Of a stretch of 64,000 bases of DNA, positions 51,615 to 61,747 are shown piece by piece. Numbering within the stretch: the stretch's first letter is position 1; each line of letters starts with the position of its first letter. The stretch is from Tenrec ecaudatus (taxonomy: Eukaryota; Chordata; Mammalia; Afrosoricida; Tenrecidae), in the NCBI RefSeq assembly GCF_050624435.1, contig NC_134536.1, positions 130,146,758-130,210,757 of the forward strand, given 5' to 3'. The notes below the pieces were generated by a model, which saw nothing but the letters and a program-made list of their open reading frames with translations, was not told the DNA's origin and made no database searches. Made by a program: the position numbers and the translations under genes.

Positions 51615-51830
51615 TTTGTGTCCTGGGTTTGAGTCTGGCTTGGGGGCCACCAATGAGCTTTGTGCGAGTAACACTTAGGGCGCCTCGGCTTCCTTATCCG
51701 CAAAATGGGAACAAAATAAAATAGTACCAGCCTCTTTGGATTCGAAAGCACAGGGACACCTTAGCCCAGCGCCCTGCGCACTGGAGATGCTCCGTGCAGG
51801 GCACTTACTAATGCAGGTGGTCATTAGAAT
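51615..51830 (+). repeat. MIR (ancient SINE), long copy
   Basis: GTCCTGGGTTTGAGTCTGGC, GCTTTGTGCGAGTAACACTT, CTTCCTTATCCGCAAAATGG, GAACAAAATAAAATAGTACC: MIR from core to 3' half. Confidence 0.85.
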
Positions 51831-51831
51831 G

Positions 51832-51995
51832 CGAGCCCTGGCACCACAGTGGTGCCAAGCACTAGGCTACCAACAGCGAGGACAGTGGCTCAAGCCCCCC
51901 CCCCCCCCGAGTCCCTCAACAGGAGAAAGCTGATGCTGTCTGTCCCCAGAGTGAGGTACCGTCTCAGAAACCCCACGGGGCAGTTCTGGGTGGGC
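51832..51995 (+). mobile_element. AfroSINE-type SINE with 14-C expansion
   Basis: Forward copy: GAGCCCTGGCACCACAGTGG, body GTCTCAGAAACCCCACGGGG, CAGTTCTGG; tail missing. A 14-C run (51,895-51,908) replaces the usual ACCACCAGCCGCTCC junction. Confidence 0.82.
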
Positions 51996-52284
51996 ATGAA
52001 GGGCAGGTCCTAATGCAGACGATCCTTATAGGACCTGCCCAGCAGTTTCCTGAAGGCCAGGAAAGGCGAGGGCAGGCCCTCTGGCCATCCCCATACTGAA
52101 AAACAGCTCGGGAAGGTCACACTGGACCCGACTGGCGGCCGGTCTGCACGATGGGATTGCAGGGACAGAAATGAGCTCAATGGTCACAGGGTTTTTAAAG
52201 GATTTGGGGGGGCCTTCGTTCCTTTTCCTGAGAGAGTCGATGGCTGCCGAGCTCACAGATTTGAGGTGCACAGCCCCTGGCACT

Positions 52285-52490
52285 GAGTGTATGGTGGCGC
52301 CTCTGTTAAAGCATTCCCAGGCGAACTGATGGGGCCGGGGTTCGAACTCACCATCTGCCCCTTGGGAGAAAGACGAGGCTGCCTGCTTCTGTTAAGATTG
52401 ATGACCTTGGGACCCCCACGTGGGCAGTGCTCCTCTGACCTGTAGGCCTCCTGTGGGTCAGGATTGACTTTAAGACGGCGGGTTTGGCGT
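52285..52490 (+). mobile_element. AfroSINE-type SINE
   Basis: Forward copy: GGGGTTCGAACTCACCATCT, GGGAGAAAGACGAGGCTGCC, GGATTGACTTTAAGACGGCG. The head before the B box is diverged. Confidence 0.85.
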
Positions 52491-52544
52491 TTAGGTGACC
52501 GGCACATGGCTCCAGGTGTAGGACATTCTTGCCCTGGCCGTCAA

Positions 52545-52745
52545 GAGAACCCCAGGTAAGGACAGTGTTCTGCAGCCTCCTGCGTCTGGCTTTGCCCAGG
52601 CGACGCCAGCAGTCCGTGTCTCCGGATGTGCTTACCCGAGGCTGGTCCAGCCGATGGTGGTGGGAACTGCCGTTTCCCCTGGGGGGCTGCTGGGGGCGTG
52701 CAGACTGTTGACTTGCCAAGCTTAACCATGGGGCCACCAGGGCGC
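52545..52745 (-). mobile_element. AfroSINE-type fragment, diverged
   Basis: GGGCGTGCAGACTGTTGACT, CCAAGCTTAACCATGGGGCC and ACCAGGGCGCC resemble the head complement. The rest is weakly matching. Confidence 0.45.
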
Positions 52746-52906
52746 CTTCTGCGATGAATTGCGTTTGGGAAATAAAGAGTGGATTTTATATCAGACTTAG
52801 AAGCTTGGGGAAAACACAGTCTTTAAAATCCAAGACTTTGGAGGCGACATAGCAGAGGCACCTGGGAATGGAAAGAGCTGGACAGCTGGGGTGCTGCGGG
52901 CCTGGG

Positions 52907-52908
<2 letters not shown>

Positions 52909-52940
<32 letters not shown>
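52909..52940 (+). repeat. (TG)n microsatellite
   Basis: About 15 TG units in TFEB intron 1. Confidence 0.95.
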
Positions 52941-53084
52941 CATGAGCGTGTCTGCAGGCCTATGTATGAATGGAGGGGTCTCCGCATGAGACCCTTTCCC
53001 CCAAAGGAAGTGAGAAGCAACAGGAGAGGGACCTTGTGCAGGGTTGTCCACCCTGCCGGGGGGACGCTGGACAAAGTGACCACG

Positions 53085-53185
53085 TGTTGTCTGCCCTCCC
53101 TCCCATTATTGAGCTGCTGGGGAGACTGAGGCTAGGCCTAGCCAGCCACCCAGTCACACACGAGGCTGGGACTTGGAGGCAAATG
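53085..53185 (-). repeat. MIR fragment
   Basis: CCCTCCCATTATTGAGCTGC, TGGGGAGACTGAGGCTAGGC, CACCCAGTCACACACGAGGC, TGGGACTTGG: reverse MIR core. Confidence 0.65.
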
Positions 53186-54029
53186 TCTGGATGCGGGCCC
53201 TGTGCCCCTCCGGGGCCTTGAGGATAAGTCCTGTCGGCTTCCAGACCTCTTCAGACACCACCCCAGCCTTAGCTCCGTTTGCACCCCAGCCAACTGACGC
53301 CCCTGGGCCCTGTCGGGATAGCCTCACTGCTTTGGAATGGCCTGTCCTAGGGCTGGGGCCTAGAGAGCCCGTCTCCTCCGTCTGTTTCCTTGTCTGTCCG
53401 GCCAGAAGGAGCTCAGAATTCAGACAAAACAAATTCCAAACCTGGACTCTCCCTCTCTTCCCTCCCCAGTCGGAGAGGCTGCCCAGGAGGTCACGGGTCT
53501 GTCCCCACTGCCTCCGGGAGCCCGGGCAGCTGATCAAGAGGCCTTCTCTCAGGGGTCGGTTTGATTTCCTCTCGGCCATGGCTGGGCAGCTCCTGCACGG
53601 CCGGTCGTCTGTGGCTGACGGGATCAGAGGCGAGCTTCTGACCGCAGGGGCCCAGAACGTAACAAATGGCTAAAACAGCCGCCCCGACACTGGGCTTACA
53701 GTCTCTGTTGTTTCAGCCGCCAGACATGTGTTTTCTGGGAATGCAGGAAATTATCTCTGCCCTTTGAGGAAGGGCAGAGGGATCTTTTGGTGTCTCCTCC
53801 CCCCACCCCACCTCTGCTTCTGTGTTTGAGGATTCTAGTCTGTGCCATTACCCAGGGGCATGCCCTGACCCCGGGCTGGATGAAAAAGATCGGTTGCTGC
53901 GACCCTTTGGTCCCAATAGGTGCTTTTTCAGTGGGAGCCCCCTCCAATAAAACGTAGCACCCCTCCCCCAAAGGCAGGACCAAGGCCGAAGCTCAGCGTC
54001 TGCAGGTGCATATGGTAAAGCCAGATTCC

Positions 54030-54200
54030 CCAGGTCCACTCTTGAGCTCTGTCACTTTTGGCAAGTGACAACCTCTCTGAGCCCGTGATCTGTACAATGG
54101 CCCTCACATCCCGAATCCAATGTGCTAAGTGCTTCGAATAGTACCTGGCACAGAGAGTGGTCCACGCATATTACCCATTAGTATACAATATTTAACAAAC
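54030..54200 (+). repeat. MIR (ancient SINE)
   Basis: CTTTTGGCAAGTGACAACCT, CTGAGCCCGTGATCTGTACA, AATGGCCCTCACATCC, AGTGCTTCGAATAGTACCTG, GCACAGAGAGTGG. Confidence 0.9.
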
Positions 54201-54477
54201 AAACAAATACGTGTTTTCTTAGGAGGATAGGCCTGCTCGGTACAGAAAAAGAACTACATTCCAAAAGGTAAAGGCGACAACCACAGAGACATCCAGCAAG
54301 CGTGTGTGTGGGTGCTTCGCCCAACCTCTGTAACGTCTCTGCGTGTTTCCTCTCCAGAGATTTCACTAGAGATATTTCCCACACGATGAAGGTCATTGTC
54401 TATGTGAAATAGAGCAGCCTGCTTTTTGTTGCCTACTAGATCACCCTGCCATTGATTATAGACATAATTTCCCAGTA

Positions 54478-54850
54478 GAAGCTCCGGTGGCATAGGGGTT
54501 ACATGTTGGGCTGCTAACTGCAAGGCCAGCAGTTCAAAGCCACCAGCTGCTCCCAGGGAGAAAGATGAGGCTTTCTACTTCCATAAACAGTTCCAGTCTC
54601 GGAAGCCCATAGGACAGTGGTTCTCAACCTTCCTTCATGCATTCCTCATGGGGTGGTGACCCCCCCCAACCATCACATTATGTTCATTGCTACTTCATCA
54701 CTGTCATCTGGCTACTGTTATGAATGGGGCAACCCCTGTGAAAGGGTCGTTTGACCTCCCAAAGGGGTCGTGACCCACAGGCTGAGAACCGCTGCCCTAC
54801 CTTACCCTCTCGGGTCGGCATGAGTCGGCATCGACTCGAAGGCAGAGAGC
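54478..54850 (+). mobile_element. AfroSINE-type SINE split by SPIN
   Basis: Left part 54,478-54,614: AGAAGCTCCGGTGGCATAGG, GGCCAGCAGTTCAAAGCCAC, CAGTTCCAGTCTCGGAAGCC. Right part 54,795-54,850: CCCTACCTTACCCTCTCGGG, TCGGCATCGACTCGAAGGCA. The two parts are one SINE, interrupted at its GGCAG|TTCTACC position. Confidence 0.92.
54615..54794 (+). mobile_element. SPIN hAT DNA transposon inside a SINE
   Basis: CAGTGGTTCTCAACCTTCCT at the left, CACAGGCTGAGAACCGCTG at the right. Internal landmarks shared with the copy at 43,283 are TCATTGCTACTTCATCACTG, GCTACTGTTATGAATGGGGC and CCCTGTGAAAGGGTCG. About 180 bp, non-coding. Flanking 8-mers CCATAGGA and CCCTACCT agree poorly, so the target duplication is not clear. 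Confidence 0.93.
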
Positions 54851-55092
54851 CCACACTGCTATCAGAAGAGCCATCTCTCATTTGTCCAACCACGTACTGC
54901 TGCAGCCTGGGGTGATGCCCACAGCTGAGAAGACCACTGCTCACCAAAAGTCCACCCAAAGGTGCCTCGGGAGAAGGGCCCAGCAAGCTGCTCCCCGAAA
55001 GTCAGTCCTGGGAAACCCAATGGAGTGTGAGCTCTTCTCTGACACATGAGGGCTCAACAGGGGTGTGGCATCAGCTTGACACCAACCAGTTG

Positions 55093-55119
55093 CGTGTGTG
55101 TGTGTGTGTGTGTGTGTGT
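55093..55119 (+). repeat. (GT)n microsatellite
   Basis: Thirteen GT units at the start of an AT-rich stretch. Confidence 0.93.
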
Positions 55120-55524
55120 TTAATTATTGCTGAATATTGAGGGTCCGCTCTGGTTTTTCCTCTACCTAAGTAGCAACACGATAGGGTCATTTTTCATGTA
55201 TCGATGCCCCGTTTGCATTTAGAATCACTCTCGCTTGCTACCGAACATGTTGTTTTAAAGCTTGGATTAACAAGCAATATTAGATTTAATGGCCTAAGAG
55301 CCCATGTGAAAAAATCACAGATACCTATGTATGTTTCTTTCCTGAGAAAGAAAACATGTTGGACGTGCCTTTGTCTTTTGTTTCTGTTGCTTGCTTTTGT
55401 AGAATGTTTCTCCTCAGTAGATTGAGGCTATGCATTTCAGGCAGGAATAACACACAGTCATCCGATGATATTTTTAGTACATTTTAGCAGAGTATGTATA
55501 CATGATACCTTATATCTATTTCTT

Positions 55525-56535
55525 TAAAAAATCATTTTATTCGGGGCTCGTACAACTCTTACCACAACCCATACATACATCCATTGTGTCAAGCACATTT
55601 GTACATTTGTTGCCATCATCATTCTCAAAACATTTGCTTTCTGCTTGAGCCCTTGATATCAGCTCCTTATTTTCCCCCTCCCTTCTCGATCCCCCCTCCC
55701 TCATAAACCCGTGATAATTTATAAATTATTATTTTGTCCTATCTTACACTGTCTGACGTCTCCCTTCACCCACTTTTCTGTTGTCCATCCCCCAGGGGGG
55801 AGGTTATATGTAGATCCTTGTAATCAGTTTCCCCTTTCCACCCCATCCTCCCTCCACCCTCCCCGTATCGCCACTCTCCCCACTGGTCCTGAAGGGTTCA
55901 TCTGTCCTGGATTCTCTGTGTTTCCAGACCAGTGTACATCCTCTGGTCTAGCCACACTTTTAAGGTAGAATTGGGATCATGATAGTGGCGGTGTGGGGGT
56001 GGGGTGGGAGGGAGGAAGCATTTAAGAACTACAGGAAAGTTGTGTTTCATCATTGCTACACTGCACCCTGACTGGCTTGTTTCCTTCCCGCATCTCTTCT
56101 GTAAGGGGATGTCCAGTTGCCTACAGATGGACTTTGGACCCCCAATCTGTACTCCCCCTCATTCACAATGATTTGATTTTTTGTTCTTTGATGCCTGATA
56201 CCTGATCCCTTCGACACCTCATGATCACACATGCTGGTGTGCTTCTTCCATGTGGGCTTTGTTGCTTCTGAGCTAGATGGCTATTTGTTTACCTTCAAGT
56301 CTTTAAGACCCTAGATGCTTTATCTTTTGATAGCCGGGCTCCATCAGCTTTCTTCACCACATTTGCTTATGCACCACTTTGTCTTTAGTGATTGTGTTGG
56401 GAAGGTGAGCATCATGGAATGCCAATTTAATAGAACAAAGTGTCCTTGCATTGAGGGAGTACTCGGGTGCTAGCAAACATGTTTAAGGTCCTTGGTAACA
56501 TCTTTCCAAATGGCTATTTATTTATTTAATATCTC
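55525..56535 (-). mobile_element. L1 LINE 3' region
   Basis: On the - strand the element ends CCCCGAATAAAATGATTTTT, with the polyadenylation signal AATAAA. Further in are ACAAATGTGCTTGACACAAT, a pyrimidine/G-rich spacer, and GGAGCCCGGCTATCAAAAGA, landmarks of the afrotherian L1 3' UTR as I recall it. No ORF2 is present, so it is 5'-truncated. Confidence 0.78.
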
Positions 56536-56539
56536 TCTG

Positions 56540-57480
56540 TTTTAGATCATTTTATTGAGGGCTCCTATAACTCTGGTTACAATCTATACATCAACTGTGC
56601 CCAAAATATTAGTACATATGTTGCCATCATTCTTTTCTAGACATTTACTTTCTTTTTCCCCCCTTAATTTTATTGGGGGCTCTTACATCTCTTATCACAG
56701 TGCATACATTCATCTAGTGTGTCAGGCACATTTGCACATATGCCGCCATCATCATTTTCAAAGCCTTCTCTTCCCACTTGAGCCCCTGATATCAGCTCCC
56801 CATTTCTTCTCCCTCCACCTCCCGACTACCCTCCCTCACAAACTCTTGATAAGTTATAGATTAGTATTTTCATATCTTACATCATCCTCCGTTGCCCCTC
56901 ACCCACTTTTCCATTATTCATCCCCCCTGGGAGGAGGTTATAGATTGATCCTTATGATCCATTCCCTCTTTCTCCCCCCACCTTCCCCTAATCCTCTTGG
57001 TGTCTCTACTCTCATTGTTGGCCCTGAGACATTTACTTTCTACTGAGCCCTTGGGATCAGCTCCTCTCCCCCCCTCCCTTCCCTACCACACTCGAGACCC
57101 CTTGATAGATTATAGATTGTTGTTATTTTCATATTTCACATTGACCGCTGTCTCCCTTACCCTCTGGATTCTGTTGTTCTTCCCCCCGGATGGGGGTGTG
57201 TGCCATTCATTGTGATCAGTGTCCCCCTCCCGCTCCACCTCTCCTCCACCTTCCCCCTACCCTTTTGGTATCGCTATTCCCATTCCTGTTCCTGGGTTCC
57301 GTGTGTTGTGAGCTTTATCTCTTGCCTGTACTATGTACATGCTCCCGTCTAGTCCAGAAGCAGCATTGGGGTCGTGATAGTGGGAAGTGAGGAGGCTTCA
57401 AAGGACCAGAGGTATATTGTGTGATCCATCGGTGCTCTACTGCACCCTGCCAAGTGGCTTTTTAATATGAACTTTCCCCG
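56540..57480 (-). mobile_element. L1 3' end, split by a second L1 3' end
   Basis: Outer copy: 56,540-56,653 and 57,027-57,480. Left part GATCATTTTATTGAGGGCTC to ACATTTACTTTCT; right part resumes ACATTTACTTTCTACTGAGC and continues to about 57,480. It belongs to the same family as the adjacent element at 55,525. Confidence 0.85.
56654..57026 (-). mobile_element. Inserted 5'-truncated L1 3' end with perfect TSD
   Basis: Flanked by the identical 15-mer AGACATTTACTTTCT at 56,639-56,653 and 57,027-57,041. On the - strand it ends CCCCCAATAAAATTAAGGGG and a short A run, then the duplication. This is the signature of L1 target-primed reverse transcription, and the element is about 373 bp long. Confidence 0.93.
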
Positions 57481-57684
57481 AGCTGCGTTCCAGCAGTGGC
57501 TATAGAGGCACTGCCAGTTTTAGGGTCACTTTTGGGGTGTGTGTGAAGGGCATGTCCTTCACTTAACTCTTGAATGACCTGAGAGCTGCCCTCGTTCTCA
57601 TGTCAACCTGAATGCAGGATGAGACACATGCAGTGTCGTGTACAAATCATAAGGAGGCAATTGGAATTGCAAGGCATTTTTAGA

Positions 57685-57990
57685 ACCTCGAAACCCACCA
57701 CCACTGAGTCAATTCCAACTCAGAGTGACCCTACAGGACAGGGTAGAACTGGCTCTGTCGGTTTCCTGTGAGTACCTCTCTTCATGGGGGCAGAAAGACT
57801 CATCTCTCTCCCAGGGAGCGACTGGTGGTTTTGAACTGCTGACCTTGCAGATTGCAACACTCCTCTACCACCGCCGCCAACCAAAAACCCCAAACAAAAC
57901 AACCCAGCTGCCATAAAGTCAGCTCCAAATCAGGATAGCCTCATCCGGGTCAGAATAGACCTGCGCTCCAGAGGCTTTGGGGGAAACAGA
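57685..57990 (-). mobile_element. AfroSINE-type SINE plus second partial copy
   Basis: First copy 57,685-57,880: ACTGAGTCAATTCCAACTCA, CAGGACAGGGTAGAACTGGC, GGTTTTGAACTGCTGACCTT. The second, 3' half only, 57,893-57,990: CCAGCTGCCATAAAGTCAGC, GGGTCAGAATAGACCTGC. Confidence 0.85.
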
Positions 57991-58019
57991 ACATCAGGCC
58001 TTTCCTCTGAGGCACCTCT

Positions 58020-58690
58020 GTGTGGACTTGACTTTCCAACATTTCTATTGGCACCCACAGCAAATGGCAGACTATTTCCAGCGTCCTTCCCAAGCTCAAA
58101 GCCAACCCACCGTCCCGATCTCTAACATGGTAGGTTCAGTTTGCCTGTTTGTGACCTTGGCGCACATCGATTGTGCTGTGTGCGTCTTTGTGCCCGCCGG
58201 GTTTTTGTTAAGCACGTCGTGCGTGGTGGGTTTGCTCGCTTCCACCACCAATGCAGAGGCATTCTGCAGAACGGAAAGACCACGTCCGGTGTCGGTCTCC
58301 AGTCTCCTGTTGATGAACATGTGCGTGGTTTCTCGTGCACAGTGCTAAGGAGCCCTGGGGATGGAGTGGGTCAAGTGCTGAGCCACTAAATGAAAGGTCA
58401 ATGGTTCGAGCCCACCTGTCGGTCCAAGGGAGAAAGCCGTGGCAGTCAGCCTCTGTGAGGAGTTACAGCCTTGGAACCCCTATGGGTGGCTACTCTGCCC
58501 TAACCTAGAGGGTCCCTATGAGCCAGCACTGGCTCGAGGCTAGTGGGTCAGTGGGTGGGCTTAATGGTTCTATGGCCATTCTGGTACATATCTGTTGGTA
58601 AACACGCGGCTGTTTTTCTGTCCGGCTGGTACCGAGGATTGGACTTGCTGAATCATGGGGCATACATACATGGAGCTTCCGGCTTCAAGT
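58020..58690 (+). mobile_element. Old L1 fragment, split by a SINE
   Basis: Left part ends TTGATGAACATGTGCGTGGT, right part begins after 58,556 and has ATCTGTTGGTAAACACGCGG, GAGGATTGGACTTGCTGAAT, CATGGGGCATACATACATGG. This corresponds to the same L1 segment as 25,985-26,530. Confidence 0.6.
58348..58556 (+). mobile_element. AfroSINE-type SINE nested in L1
   Basis: Forward copy: AGGAGCCCTGGGGATGGAGT, GGTCAATGGTTCGAGCCCAC, GAGTTACAGCCTTGGAACCC, CCAGCACTGGCTCGAGGC. Confidence 0.9.
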
Positions 58691-58746
58691 TTGCAGGATC
58701 ACGGGCAAAGCAGGACATCCTCCAGGCCAAGCAAGCCTCACAAGCA

Positions 58747-59128
58747 ACTGAGCCCTGGAGGCATAGTGGTTCAGTGTTGGGTCAGCAGTTCAAAACCACC
58801 AGTCAATCCACAGGAGGGAGAGGAGGCTCTCTCCTCCCATAGAGAGCTCCAGGCTCAGGAACCCACTGGGCAGTTCTAGCTTGCACTGTAGGCTCGCTAC
58901 GAGTCAGTGTCGACTTGATGATGGCGGTGAGTTTGGCTTGATGGTATCATGAGTGACCCATTGAGCTGTTCACCACAGTCCACAGTTTGAACCCAACAGC
59001 TGCTCGGAGGGGGAACCGATGAGGCTTTCTGCTTCCCTGCAGAGTGACAGGCTCAGAAAACCCAAAGGGGCAGTTAGACTCTGTCCTACAGGGTCGCTGT
59101 GTGTCAGAACCGGCTGGATGGTTAGAAC
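58747..59128 (+). mobile_element. Two AfroSINE-type SINEs in tandem
   Basis: First, 58,747-58,935: TGAGCCCTGGAGGCATAGTG, GGTCAGCAGTTCAAAACCAC, GTGTCGACTTGATGATGGCG. Second, 58,940-59,128: CATGAGTGACCCATTGAGCT, CACAGTTTGAACCCAACAGC, AGACTCTGTCCTACAGGGTC. They are direct neighbours with no spacer to speak of. Confidence 0.88.
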
Positions 59129-59574
59129 AGTTTGAGGGGCATCCTGGGAACATGAAGTCCCCTCAGAAGGCTCTTGTCTGGGGCCCCGAAGGAGCAGAGC
59201 CCCCAACTCCACTGGCGTGTGCCTGTGACCCTGGCCCTGGCCCCAGTCCTCGCCAGCATCAAGGGAGGGTTTGGGCCCGGCTCTAGGTGGTGAGAAGGGG
59301 TCCTTCCACTTAGCGACTCCTCTTTGGACTCCAACTGGGCCCTTCATGACCCCCGGCTGTTTCCTTGTGCCCTTCTCCTCTTGTCGTAGCAGAGTCACAC
59401 TCACAGCACAGGCTCACGCTGTACAAGGCAAGTGCTACAGAATTCAATGAGCTAGGGCCTAGCCCCCCTCTCTTAGTGATAAGACCACCACCTCCCCACT
59501 CCCCCACCTCCTTCCACTCCTGTCCCACAGGTAACCGCCCTACACAGTGTAGCATTCTGGGGGAAGCCCAGAGT

Positions 59575-59810
59575 AGTGAGTTAAAGAACAGGGGCTCGGA
59601 ACCAGGCTGTCTGGATCACATCTCTATCCTGCTGCTTATCAGCTCTGCAGACTCCAGCAAGTGGCGCAACCTCTCTGTGCTTGCGTCCCCCTGAAAAGTG
59701 GGGTCAACAATGGCACCCACTGCGAGGGTTCCTGCGAAGATCAGGGGTCCGGCGGGGAAGCTCACAGAGACCAGCTCGGACCCAGGATAAGCGTTCAACA
59801 TTAAGCTCCT
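59575..59810 (+). repeat. MIR (ancient SINE), long copy
   Basis: GGGGCTCGGAACCAGGCTGT, CAAGTGGCGCAACCTCTCTG, GTCAACAATGGCACCCACTG, CAGGATAAGCGTTCAACATT: nearly the full MIR order. Confidence 0.92.
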
Positions 59811-59816
59811 TCCAAA

Positions 59817-59996
59817 GGAGCCGTCCGTGGTGCAGCGGCTTCCAAGTTAGGCTGCTCACGGCAAGGCCACCCGCTGGAAAGGACCAGCTGAGAGAAAGAG
59901 GAGGCTCTGTACCCCGTAAAGAAGCCCCCAGGGGCAGTTCGACCCTGTTCTAGAGGGTCGCTCTGAGTCCGAATTGAGGGCAGTGAGTTTGGCTGT
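59817..59996 (+). mobile_element. AfroSINE-type SINE
   Basis: Forward copy abutting a MIR: AGGAGCCGTCCGTGGTGCAG, GGGGCAGTTCGACCCTGTTC, TCTGAGTCCGAATTGAGGGC. Confidence 0.88.
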
Positions 59997-60114
59997 TTTT
60001 GTTGGCTTTCTTGGCGACGGGACCGTAAGAAGCTGGGACATCACCAGTCCTGACAATAGGGGGTGATCTGGGGGAGCCTTTCTCTGCCTGACCCTGCCAC
60101 CAGAGCTGCCCTCT

Positions 60115-60190
60115 GCACAGACAGCCCGTGCTCATTTTTACAAATGAGGAAACTGAGGCTGGGAGAGGAGGCGGAGCCTCTGCAGGGTGG
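60115..60190 (-). repeat. MIR fragment
   Basis: TCATTTTTACAAATGAGGAA, ACTGAGGCTGGGAGAGGAGG: reverse MIR core. Confidence 0.7.
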
Positions 60191-60770
60191 CCCCGTCCAT
60201 GAGAGGCCTTGAGCGTGGCCTAGCCCCGGCTCCTCTCTCAGCGAGGCCAGCACTGGCCCGATCCCCCGACAGGCACTTGGCCTTTTGTTAAGGAGACAAG
60301 GGGCTTGTTTTTCACCCGGCCCGCCCCGTGCCGGCTGGCACTGCCAGGCCCGGGGCCACCCCTGCCTCCTCCCACCAGGGCCTAACTGAAGTCAGATTGT
60401 TTCCCCTCAGGGGAGGGGTCCCCCAGCTCCCTGTGTGTGGGGGGGTGCAGCTGCGAGGGGCAGGGGCAGCAGGCTGGGCTGGAGGGCTACTGTCTATGGT
60501 GGGCAGTGGAGGGGTGGGCAGGACAGGGTGCCCTCTCTGTGTAGGAGTCCTGGGTAGAGGGGTGGGTGAAAACGTGATTAGAGGCTGCAGCTGTGTCTGT
60601 GCCGCAGGCTGGGGGTGACTTGAGGGCACAGTGGGTCCTTTGGCCCTGGGGACCATTGTGAGGTGGGTGAAGAGACGTGGCCTTAGAGAAGGTAGACAAA
60701 GGAGGAAGGCAGGCCAGGTGAGGCCCCTGAGGAAGTGGACCCTAAGAGGGGGGTGGCTCCCCACTTTGTG

Positions 60771-60970
60771 AAAGGCCTGGTGGGGCGGTGGGGTAAGTGT
60801 CGAGCCTCTAACCTAGGTCAGTGGTGGAAGCCCAGGAGCAGCTCCACAGGAGAGAGATGAGGCGGGCTGCTCCCGTGAGCGTGGCCGCCATGGAGACCCT
60901 GCGGAGTGGTTTTACTCTGCCCTGCAGGATCACCATGAGTCGGACCCCACCCGACGGCTGTGGGTTTTCG
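60771..60970 (+). mobile_element. AfroSINE-type SINE, diverged
   Basis: Forward copy: AAGGCCTGGTGGGGCGGTGG, TTTACTCTGCCCTGCAGGAT, CACCATGAGTCGGACCCCAC, CCGACGGCTGTGGGTTTT. Confidence 0.82.
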
Positions 60971-61164
60971 GGGTAGCCCTCTGTGGAAGAAGTTTGGTTG
61001 GGGGTCTGGAAGCTTAGGCTCCATTCCTGACCCCCCAACCCTCCAATCCGGACAAGCAACTTGGGACAAGCTCCTTCCAATTTTGCACGGAGACACAGTG
61101 GTCTCGGGGTCCTCCTGAACACCGGCTGGGGAGCCCCTCCGTCTCCATTCCTCCTTGGCTGTAA

Positions 61165-61330
61165 AAACCCCAGAGCTGTGATCTATTCTGCCCCCTAGTG
61201 ACAGAGTGAGGCTGAGAATCGTTAGGGAGGCAGACAGCCTCTGTGTTCTCCCTGGGAGTGACCGGTGGATTCAAACTGCTGACCTTTCGGTTAGCAGCCC
61301 CATGTGTCACCCACTCTTCCACAGGGCTTC
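61165..61330 (-). mobile_element. AfroSINE-type SINE, 3' end diverged
   Basis: Reverse copy: GAGTGACCGGTGGATTCAAA, CTGCTGACCTTTCGGTTAGC, AGCCCCATGTGTCACCC, CACAGGGCTTC. Confidence 0.8.
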
Positions 61331-61747
61331 TCTCTTACTACCAATGGAGAATCATAAGTGAAAGGCCTCCGCGGGGCTGTTTGAAGTTCAAGGGCTTGAC
61401 CAGCGTGCTTTCTGCACACTGGCCTCCAGGGAGTGGTTTTGGACCCAGCGACTCATTTCTTTGATTTCAGGCTTCCCAGTAGCTTTCCCTGTACGCTCTG
61501 CTAGTTCTGGCCCATTTGCCGTCTGCTCTTACCGAGAACGTGTCAGCCTGCGCTGCTTTCCTCTGCCAGCCCCAGAGCCCAGGGTCCCTCTTGGGACCTT
61601 GGGCCACCACGGCTCTGCCCTCTGGTCTCCTCTGATCGGCCCCCTGACCAGGACGGTTTTGTGCTGAATGGTGATTCGCCAACACAGAACGGGCCGCGGC
61701 CATGCACCGTGTGAGAGACACCTAATGTCCTCACCCACTCTTGGAAG

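Noticed and set aside
55525-57480. Initially considered as RTE/BovB 3' ends
   Set aside because: The AATAAA plus A-tail end and the 15-bp target duplication fit L1 target-primed insertion. RTE elements typically end in short tandem repeats instead.
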